Part shown: positions 58,576 to 64,000 of the stretch, piece by piece
Numbering within the stretch: position 1 is the stretch's first letter
Layout of the letters: each line of letters starts with the position of its first letter
NCBI GenBank assembly: GCA_905197955.1
Contig: CAJKAR010000002.1
Span: 62,001-126,000 of the forward strand
Length of the DNA: 64,000 bases
Direction: 5' to 3'
Source: an uncultured Lentisphaeria bacterium
GTDB lineage: Bacteria > Verrucomicrobiota > Lentisphaeria > Victivallales > UBA1829
Program-made: the position numbers and the translations under genes
Notes under the pieces: generated by a model
Database searches by the model: none
What the model was told of the DNA's origin: nothing
The model's input: the letters and a program-made list of their open reading frames with translations, nothing else

Positions 58576-58956
58576 ATGAAATCATTGATAGTTTTTCCGC
58601 TGGCGGCGGCTGCCGCGGTGTTTCTGGTTCCTCTTTCGCTTCCGGCGCAGGAGGATGCGGGCGTTCTCAAAGCTAGACGCGCGATTCTGGAGGCGGAACG
58701 GGAGGCTTCCCTGAAAAAAATGTCGGATCTGAGGATGAAATACATCCGGACGGACCGGAATCTGAAGCGCACTCATGACAGAATTATGGAGCTTCACCGG
58801 AATCTTGCTCTTGCGCTCGATGCCAAACCGGATATCCGTGAAATGAATGACAAAATTCTGAAACTGGAATCCGAAATCAGCGCTCTCGAAGGCCGAATTC
58901 AGGCGGCGGATGCGAAGGGTGCGGCAACGAAAAACGAGTCCGGGAAAGGAAAGTGA
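58576..58956 (+). CDS. Exported coiled-coil protein of unknown function
   Basis: A 126-residue protein with a signal peptide (about 1-22, ending SLPAQ) followed by a heptad-like charged helix rich in Arg, Glu, Lys and Leu (ILEAEREASLKKMSDLRMKY, NDKILKLESEISALEGRIQA) and an Ala/Lys tail. No family was recognised; it could act as a periplasmic spacer or chaperone. The ATG at 58576 is preceded by GAAGGTGG at about 6 nt. The 211-nt gap back to the HtrA gene, upstream of both divergent units, shows no clear promoter. It is 2 nt before folD. Confidence 0.68.
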   Translation: MKSLIVFPLAAAAAVFLVPLSLPAQEDAGVLKARRAILEAEREASLKKMSDLRMKYIRTDRNLKRTHDRIMELHRNLALALDAKPDIREMNDKILKLESEISALEGRIQAADAKGAATKNESGKGK

Positions 58957-58958
58957 AA

Positions 58959-59846
58959 ATGGCGGGCATGCTTATCGACGGAAAAACAGTAGCTGCCGCG
59001 GTCAATGCGGAAAATGCTGAAAAATGTGCGGAACTGACAAAAAAATATGGTTGCAAACCTGGTCTGGCAGTCGTGCTGGTCGGGGATGATCCCGCTTCGC
59101 AGGTGTATGTCTCTTCCAAGGTGAAGAAGTGCGCCGAGGTTGGAATCGAATCGGAAAAGATCGTTCTGCCGGGAAATTCCACGCAGAAGGATGTGCTGGA
59201 TGTCATTGACCGGTTCAACCATGATCCCAAAATTCACGGGATTCTGGTGCAGTCGCCGCCTCCGCCGCAGATCGATGAGGAGCAGATCATTCTTTCGATT
59301 GATCCGCGCAAGGATGTCGATTGTTTTCATCCCTTCAACGCGGGAAAAATGCTCCAGGGGGATATGACCGGATTCCTGCCATGTACTCCATGGGGAGTCA
59401 TGAAACTGCTGGAATATTACAAGATTGCGTTGTCCGGAAAACGGGCGGTGGTGCTCGGACGGTCGAACATTGTCGGAAAGCCGATGATGTGCATGCTCTC
59501 GAACAAGGGAGTGGATGCAACCGTTACGCTCTGTCATTCCCGGACGGCGAATCTGGCGGAAGAACTGAGGCGTGCGGATTTGATTGTGGCGGCGATCGGA
59601 AAACCGGAGTTTGTGCGTGGCGACATGGTCAAGGAGGGGGCGGTTGTGATCGACGTCGGAATCAACCGGGTCGCGGATGCTGGCCGGCCGAAAGGATATC
59701 GTCTGACTGGAGACGTGGCATTTGAGGAGGTTGCTCCGAAGGCTTCCGCCATCACGCCGGTTCCGGGCGGTGTCGGCCCGATGACCATCGCCATGCTGAT
59801 GCGCAACACTCTGCGCGGCATGGAACGGATCATGGAAGCTCAATGA
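58959..59846 (+). CDS. folD: Bifunctional methylene-THF dehydrogenase/cyclohydrolase
   Basis: Interconverts methylene-THF and formyl-THF for one-carbon metabolism. The 295 residues show LAVVLVGDDPASQVYVSSKVKKCAEVGI with the catalytic Lys, GILVQSPPPPQI, PRKDVDCFHPFNAGKM, PCTPWGVMKLLEYY and VVLGRSNIVGKPM for NADP. The end reads PVPGGVGPMTIAMLMRNT. AGGA lies 8 nt before the ATG at 58959, which starts just after the stop of the coiled-coil gene. A strong terminator follows. With the methylene-THF reductase-like protein at 8-9 kb it supplies folate one-carbon units. Confidence 0.95.
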   Translation: MAGMLIDGKTVAAAVNAENAEKCAELTKKYGCKPGLAVVLVGDDPASQVYVSSKVKKCAEVGIESEKIVLPGNSTQKDVLDVIDRFNHDPKIHGILVQSPPPPQIDEEQIILSIDPRKDVDCFHPFNAGKMLQGDMTGFLPCTPWGVMKLLEYYKIALSGKRAVVLGRSNIVGKPMMCMLSNKGVDATVTLCHSRTANLAEELRRADLIVAAIGKPEFVRGDMVKEGAVVIDVGINRVADAGRPKGYRLTGDVAFEEVAPKASAITPVPGGVGPMTIAMLMRNTLRGMERIMEAQ

Positions 59847-59962
59847 AATGTTGCGTGCCTTTGCGTTCCTGCAAAGGTATGGAGAACGGTTCGGAAAAGA
59901 GATGGTTCGCGAGGGGGAAAAAGCGATTTTTTTAACATTTCTTCTTTCCGGATTCGGAAAAC

Positions 59963-59998
59963 AAAAAACGACCGTGATGAAAACGGTCGTTTTTTTTA
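59963..59998. terminator. Bidirectional terminator after folD and the microprotein gene
   Basis: ACGACCGT and ACGGTCGT pair around GATGAAA, with A6 before and T8 after, so the hairpin works from either side. The 116 nt between the folD stop and this hairpin holds no credible gene. Confidence 0.85.
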
Positions 59999-60066
59999 TA
60001 TTCTGCTCTTGTTTTTCTCTTCCCGTTTGCAGAAGAGAGGGGGCCGGATGATCCGGCTCGGAACTC

Positions 60067-60150
60067 TCAGTACGGGTAGCAGGAGAATTGTTTGGTTGTC
60101 ACATTGACAGCTGCGAGAGCAAGAAACATTTCAACGATAACGTCTTTCAT
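60067..60150 (-). CDS. 27-residue microprotein with strong ribosome binding site
   Basis: A short frame of 27 codons begins MKDVIVEMF and ends KQFSCYPY. GAAGGAGG at a 7-nt spacing precedes the ATG, one of the best ribosome sites in the window. The middle is mildly hydrophobic (LALAAVNV); a single Cys sits five residues from the end. The gene stands alone between the folD terminator, which also ends its transcript, and the promoter of the next operon. No promoter was read with confidence. It could be a peptide signal, a modified-peptide precursor or a small membrane-active protein. No maturation enzyme is in the window, and no known family is recognised. The 340 nt upstream hold only the tpr promoter. 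Confidence 0.5.
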   Translation of the reverse strand: MKDVIVEMFLALAAVNVTTKQFSCYPY

Positions 60151-60425
60151 AATCGGTCCTCCTTCAAAAACAGTTTTGCTTCGGGAATCCGGAGATCTTT
60201 CCGATTTCCCGTTTTTCTTTTCTCTGTGCATTACTCTACATTGCAGAATTTTCCGGAATATTGCGGCTGGATTGCAAAATGGCAATCTTGAGAAAAATTT
60301 AGGATATTTCAGGATTCAGCGGGAAAAAACGACTTGAAAGGGAGAAAAACTTCCTCTTTGAGAATGCCGACGGAGAAATCCGCTTTGAGGGAACGGAATT
60401 TTTCTTTATTTCTGCGGTCGGGAAA

Positions 60426-60454
60426 TTGCAAAAACTCTTTCCGCGGACTATATT
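60426..60454 (+). promoter_or_regulatory. Promoter of the tpr-spoU-dapF-dapA operon
   Basis: TTGCAA (60426-60431) and TATATT (60449-60454) with a 17-nt spacer; the leader would be about 28 nt. Confidence 0.6.
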
Positions 60455-60488
60455 TCAGAACCTGATGAAAAAAATATGGGAGTTTGAG

Positions 60489-61202
60489 ATGGCTTTGAAG
60501 AAAAAGAAAGAAATGGAATCCATGGTTGTGGCCGACGATATCACAAGAGACTGCAACGATTTTGAAGTATGGTTCATTCAGCACGGCAAACAGATCGCAT
60601 GGGGTTGTGTAGCGATCATTGTTGCGGTTGCGGTTATTTTCACTGTGATCCAGATCCGTAAGAACATGGCAGCGGAAAGCCTGGCGACTCTTGCCGCGGC
60701 AACGACGCAGGCTCAGCTTGAGGATGCTCTGAAAAAATATCCCGGCGGAGCCGCTGCCTGTGAAGCGCGTGCCAGACTCGCACGGATCTATCTGAATGCA
60801 AAGAACAACAAGGGCGCTCTGGAGCAGTTTGCTCTGATTGCCGCCGATGAATCCGCACCGGTTTTCACAAAGGGTCGTGCGATTCTGGATTCCGGTTACA
60901 TCTATGAAAATGAAAAGAAGTACAAGGAAGCTCTTGCCCAGTATGAGAAGGCGGTTGCGGATATTTCTCTGGGCGAGGAGGTTCGCTGCGAGGCATATTA
61001 TGCCGCCGGCCGGATGCAGGTGATTGATAAGAATTATGCGAAGGCGCGTTCAGCGTTCCGTCAGGCGAACATTCAGAATCCGACCAGCATGGCGTCGATG
61101 TTCTGGAAGAATCAGGCGCAGGCTGCGCTGGAGCGTCTTCCGGCGGAGCAGCCGGTCAAGGCTCCGGTTCAGGCTCCTGCCAAGGCTCCGGTCAAGAAGT
61201 AA
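60489..61202 (+). CDS. Membrane-anchored TPR protein, YfgM-like
   Basis: A 237-residue protein. A short charged N-terminus precedes one transmembrane helix (about 36-56, QIAWGCVAIIVAVAVIFTVI), followed by tetratricopeptide-like repeats (ACEARARLARIYLNAKNNKGALEQF, AILDSGYIYENEKKYKEALAQYEKA, AYYAAGRMQVIDKNYAKARSAF) and a Pro/Ala/Lys tail. The plan matches YfgM-type proteins at the periplasmic face of the Sec translocon. GGGAG lies 6 nt before the ATG at 60489; an earlier in-frame start is less likely. It heads an operon with an RNA methyltransferase and lysine-pathway genes. Confidence 0.78.
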   Translation: MALKKKKEMESMVVADDITRDCNDFEVWFIQHGKQIAWGCVAIIVAVAVIFTVIQIRKNMAAESLATLAAATTQAQLEDALKKYPGGAAACEARARLARIYLNAKNNKGALEQFALIAADESAPVFTKGRAILDSGYIYENEKKYKEALAQYEKAVADISLGEEVRCEAYYAAGRMQVIDKNYAKARSAFRQANIQNPTSMASMFWKNQAQAALERLPAEQPVKAPVQAPAKAPVKK

Positions 61203-61210
61203 AAGTAAAA

Positions 61211-61978
61211 GTGGAAACGGCTCTGTCCAAGCGGCGTGAGTCGCTGCTCCGCGCTCTGACGACCCGGCATGGACGTAAGAACAGCGGATATTGTCTGGTG
61301 GAGGGATTGCGGTGCGTCAATGAACTGATCGCACTGCGTCCTGATCTGATTGATTTCTGTCTGCTCCGTGAGGGGTGCAGCGCGGATCGTCTTCCCGTGG
61401 AGAAAACGACAGTTCTGGATGCCCGGAAATTCGATTCTCTTGCGGCAACGGTCAATTCCCAGGGGATTCTGGCGATTGCGAAACAGCCCGGGTATGTACC
61501 GCTGGATGCTCCGAGAAAAGATCCTTATGCGCTGGTGCTGGACCGCATTGCCGATCCGGGAAATTTCGGGACGATCATCCGGACGGCGCGGGCGGTCGGA
61601 TTGAAGGAGATCTGGACTGTAAAAGGCGGAGTGGATCCGTTTGGTGACAAGGCGTTGCGGTCTGCGTCGAGTGCTCAGTTTGCGGTATCGATCCGTCTGG
61701 CGGAGTCGCTGGAGGAGATGACCGGGGCTCTGAAGAAGCTGGGCGTGACCCGTTTTTTCCGGACGGAACCGGCGGAAGGACACAGCGTTTTCCGTGAGGA
61801 GAATCTGTTTCAGGATTCCGCGATTGTCCTGGGCAATGAGGCAAACGGCGCCGGACCTGTTCCGGGCGCACTGCCGCTGAATATTCCGATGCCGGGATCG
61901 GCGGAGTCGCTGAACGTTGCGCAGGCGGCGACCGTGATTCTGTTTGAATCGGTGCGGAGAATGGAGGAGGCAAGATGA
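61211..61978 (+). CDS. SpoU/TrmH-family RNA methyltransferase, second copy
   Basis: A 255-residue SPOUT methyltransferase. The N-terminal substrate domain begins SKRRESLLRALTTRHGRKN. The SpoU domain has ALVLDRIADPGNFGTIIRTA (motif 1), SAIVLGNEANG (motif 2) and IPMPGSAESLNVAQAA (motif 3). It starts with GTG eight bases after the TPR gene; no good ribosome site is visible, so translation may depend on coupling. It overlaps dapF by 4 nt (ATGA). It is distant from the family member at 9.4 kb and probably has a different RNA target. Confidence 0.86.
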   Translation: METALSKRRESLLRALTTRHGRKNSGYCLVEGLRCVNELIALRPDLIDFCLLREGCSADRLPVEKTTVLDARKFDSLAATVNSQGILAIAKQPGYVPLDAPRKDPYALVLDRIADPGNFGTIIRTARAVGLKEIWTVKGGVDPFGDKALRSASSAQFAVSIRLAESLEEMTGALKKLGVTRFFRTEPAEGHSVFREENLFQDSAIVLGNEANGAGPVPGALPLNIPMPGSAESLNVAQAATVILFESVRRMEEAR

Positions 61979-62784
61979 AAAGCATGGCGTTCCTGAAAAT
62001 GAACGGCGCGGGAAATGATTTTGTCGTGGCGGCCGATTGTGACGGGAACACTGTGTTGCGATCCGTTCAGTCGATCCGTTTTTTCTGCGACCGCAAGCGC
62101 GGCATCGGAGCCGATGGCTTTATTATTCTGAAGCCTCTGTCGGAAAATAAATTGAAGATGGAGTATTTTAATGCCGACGGTTCCCCTGCGGAAATGTGCG
62201 GGAATGGTTTGCGCTGTGCAATGGAATTCGCTTCGGAACTGGGTTTGGTCTCCGGCGAGCATGCGGTGTTTCTGACCGGTGCCGGAGAGCTGGAAGCATG
62301 GCGTCTGGCACCGGGGCGCGTCCGGACTGGAATGCCTCTGGCTGCGCCGTTCCGGATTCTGACGGTTTGCGGATATACATGCTATCTGACTTCGACTGGA
62401 GTGCCGCATGTGGTGGTGCCGCTTCAGAAAACGGAACTGGATGAGATTGAAGTGGATGTCCTCGGACGCGCGATTCGTTTTGCGGAGGAGTTCGCTCCCG
62501 GAGGCGCCAATGTGGATTTTGTAGAGATGCCCGATGCCGATACGATTCGGATCCGGACCTATGAACGGGGGGTGGAAGCGGAAACGCTTGCCTGCGGAAC
62601 TGGAATGGCGGCGGCGGGGGCGTATGCGTATTTGTATCGCGGTGCGAAGAAGAGCCGTCGCGTGATTTGCGCGGGCGGGGATGTGCTGACCGTGGAGATC
62701 AATGCGGAGGGCGATCACTTGAAAGAAATTTTTCTTTCCGGTCCTGCGGAGATCGCCTTCTCCGGAAAAATGGATTTGAAGTGA
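61975..62784 (+). CDS. dapF: Diaminopimelate epimerase
   Basis: Converts LL- to meso-diaminopimelate for lysine and peptidoglycan. The 269 residues carry FLKMNGAGNDFVV, the first active-site Cys in NADGSPAEMCGNGLRC, a GVPHVVV strand and the second active-site Cys in ETLACGTGMAA. The start overlaps the methyltransferase stop by 4 nt, and dapA lies 25 nt downstream, so two genes of the diaminopimelate pathway are co-transcribed. Confidence 0.94.
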   Translation: MKSMAFLKMNGAGNDFVVAADCDGNTVLRSVQSIRFFCDRKRGIGADGFIILKPLSENKLKMEYFNADGSPAEMCGNGLRCAMEFASELGLVSGEHAVFLTGAGELEAWRLAPGRVRTGMPLAAPFRILTVCGYTCYLTSTGVPHVVVPLQKTELDEIEVDVLGRAIRFAEEFAPGGANVDFVEMPDADTIRIRTYERGVEAETLACGTGMAAAGAYAYLYRGAKKSRRVICAGGDVLTVEINAEGDHLKEIFLSGPAEIAFSGKMDLK

Positions 62785-62809
62785 ACAACATCAGAGATTG
62801 GAGATAAAA

Positions 62810-63673
62810 ATGAAGATTGAAGGACTGTACACAGCACTCATCACACCGTTTTCCAACGGCCGGGTCGATTACGGACGGCTGAAGGAGATCGTGGAACAGC
62901 AGATTGCCGGCGGTGTCGACGGCATTCTCCCGACCGGAACAACGGGGGAATCCCCCACACTCTCTGTCGAGGAGCATCTTGAAGTCATTGAAAAAGTGAT
63001 TGAATTTGCAAACGGCAGATGCAGAATCATGGCGGGCACCGGCGCAAATTCCACGGAAGAGGCGGTAAAACTGACGGCATGCGCAAAAAAGATGGGCGCG
63101 GATTCCTCCTTGCAGGTGACTCCGTATTACAACAAGCCGACTCAGGAGGGGTTGTATCGTCATTTTTCCAAAATTGCCGACGACTGCGGACTCCCCATTG
63201 TCCTTTACAATGTTCCCGGCAGAACCGGAACGGCGATTGCCGCCGATACCGTGGCCCGGCTTGCTTCGAATCCGAACGTGATCGCTCTCAAGGAGGCGGG
63301 CGGATCGGTGGAGAGAGTTTCCGAGGTGCTGAATCTCTGTGACATCACGGTGATGTCGGGAGATGACAGTCTGACTCTGCCGATGATGTCGGTGGGTGCA
63401 AAAGGCGTCATCAGCGTTGCGTCCAACATCTTCCCCGCAGAACTGAAGAAGATGGTCGATTTCTGCAATGCAGGCAACTTCGCGGAAGGGTTGAAGATTC
63501 ACAGAAAATTCTATAAGCTCTTCAAGAATCTCTTCCTGGAATCGAATCCGATTCCGGTCAAGGCGGCGATGGCAATGCTCGGCATGATCGAGGAGGAGTA
63601 CCGCCTGCCGCTCTGTCCGGTTTCCGATAAAACAAGAGCGGTTCTCAAGGCGACTCTTGATGAACTGAAATAA
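62810..63673 (+). CDS. dapA: 4-hydroxy-tetrahydrodipicolinate synthase
   Basis: Condenses pyruvate with aspartate semialdehyde at the branch point to diaminopimelate and lysine. The 287-residue TIM barrel shows LYTALITPF, the pyruvate-binding LPTGTTGESPTL, AGTGANSTEEAVKL, VTPYYNKPTQEGLYRHF, IVLYNVPGRTGTAI and the Schiff-base Lys in VIALKEAGGS. GGAG lies about 6 nt before the ATG at 62810. It is the last gene of the operon, with a clear terminator after the stop. Confidence 0.95.
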   Translation: MKIEGLYTALITPFSNGRVDYGRLKEIVEQQIAGGVDGILPTGTTGESPTLSVEEHLEVIEKVIEFANGRCRIMAGTGANSTEEAVKLTACAKKMGADSSLQVTPYYNKPTQEGLYRHFSKIADDCGLPIVLYNVPGRTGTAIAADTVARLASNPNVIALKEAGGSVERVSEVLNLCDITVMSGDDSLTLPMMSVGAKGVISVASNIFPAELKKMVDFCNAGNFAEGLKIHRKFYKLFKNLFLESNPIPVKAAMAMLGMIEEEYRLPLCPVSDKTRAVLKATLDELK

Positions 63674-63687
63674 CGGAATTATTTTAC

Positions 63688-63713
63688 GGGGTGCGGCGGT
63701 CGCACCCCTTTTT
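63688..63713 (+). terminator. Intrinsic terminator after dapA
   Basis: GGGGTGCG and CGCACCCC pair around GCGGT and are followed by TTTTTC. Confidence 0.88.
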
Positions 63714-63733
63714 CTTTTGGAGGCGGTTTTATT

Positions 63734-64000
63734 ATGAAAATAGCCGTTGCTTTTCACTTCCGGCATTCTGCTGGAGATCTTCATGAGTTTCTGCTGTTGA
63801 GAGCTTTTCATCTGGCGGTCCGTTTCCTGAAAGCGGACTGCTTTCTTGTTTCCGGGGTATTTTGTGCGCATCCTGAAGATGCTCGTTTTGTGGAAACGGT
63901 GGAGAAATCCCGTGCGCTTCGGAAAATGACGGCTCCGTTCTTCTGTGTGAATGATGAGGAAGCTCCTTTCCGGGTGCCTGATGCGTCTTCGGAGGAGATT
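63734..64000 (+). CDS. Unknown protein, 3' end outside window
   Basis: An open frame of 89 codons runs from an ATG, 10 nt after GGAGG, to the window edge. It begins MKIAVAFHFRHSAGDL and continues with a hydrophobic stretch (FLLLRAFHLAVRFL) and an acidic end (VNDEEAPFRV). No family was recognised from the part available. The strong ribosome site after a terminator suggests a real, independently transcribed gene. Confidence 0.6.
   Translation, partial: MKIAVAFHFRHSAGDLHEFLLLRAFHLAVRFLKADCFLVSGVFCAHPEDARFVETVEKSRALRKMTAPFFCVNDEEAPFRVPDASSEEI

Noticed and set aside
59848..60051. A 67-codon plus-strand open frame after folD
   Set aside because: It reads straight through the strong bidirectional terminator and lacks a ribosome site.
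1..64000. CRISPR arrays, insertion sequences, phage genes or rRNA
   Set aside because: No regularly spaced repeats, transposase or integrase motifs, long terminal inverted repeats or rRNA signatures were seen by eye.

Overview
The window looks like a chromosomal segment of a Lentisphaerota bacterium, most like a Victivallis-type glycan degrader. This is inferred from the mix of genes. Housekeeping genes are interleaved with loci that each combine a sugar-type transcription factor, a very large secreted clan GH-A glycosidase and small prepilin-like proteins of the FTLIELLVVIAIIAIL type. No marker rRNA, tRNA or CRISPR array is visible.

Layout. 1-10.2 kb: end of accD, a previously unlabelled SRP RNA, rph, a membrane protein facing a half-size EamA transporter and panD, then a plus-strand run manA-argS-alpha/beta hydrolase-methylene-THF reductase-SpoU methyltransferase. 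10.2-15.2 kb (minus): lgt-rluD-cmk/thioesterase fusion-SGNH hydrolase-ung. 15.4-16.1 kb: DedA. 16.1-21.9 kb (minus): glycan cassette A (LacI-pseudopilin-1047-aa GH-secreted protein) behind a perfect consensus promoter and a palindromic operator. 22.0-24.3 kb: divergent AraC regulator and GH4. 24.4-26.2 kb (minus): glnK-amt behind a sigma-54 type promoter. 26.4-30.7 kb: cassette B (GntR-type regulator-GH-pseudopilin). 30.8-36 kb: a DA1-like LIM/peptidase, a receptor Ser/Thr kinase, YchJ and YhcH proteins. 36-38.4 kb (minus): VOC protein and dnaX. 38.5-46.6 kb: cassette C (GntR/LacI regulator-pseudopilin-1222-aa GH-pseudopilin-beta-helix protein). 46.7-54.8 kb: serA, then an operon of an MBL hydrolase, a pseudokinase, a degenerate hybrid histidine kinase and two membrane proteins. 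54.8-58.4 kb (minus): a lipoprotein HtrA and a degenerate protease/PDZ partner. 58.5-64 kb: a periplasmic coiled-coil protein, folD, a 27-residue microprotein, then TPR protein-SpoU methyltransferase-dapF-dapA and the start of an unknown gene.

The most interesting material is of two kinds. First, three regulator/pseudopilin/GH cassettes repeat the same logic with 4-nt ATGA couplings. All four pseudopilins lack the Gly that normally precedes the prepilin-peptidase cleavage site. Second, there are several enzymes whose fold is kept but whose catalytic residues are lost: an alpha/beta hydrolase, a Ser/Thr pseudokinase, a histidine-kinase-like protein with Tyr in place of the phospho-His, and an HtrA-like protein. 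The two signalling pseudoenzymes are adjacent in one operon, next to membrane proteins of unknown role.
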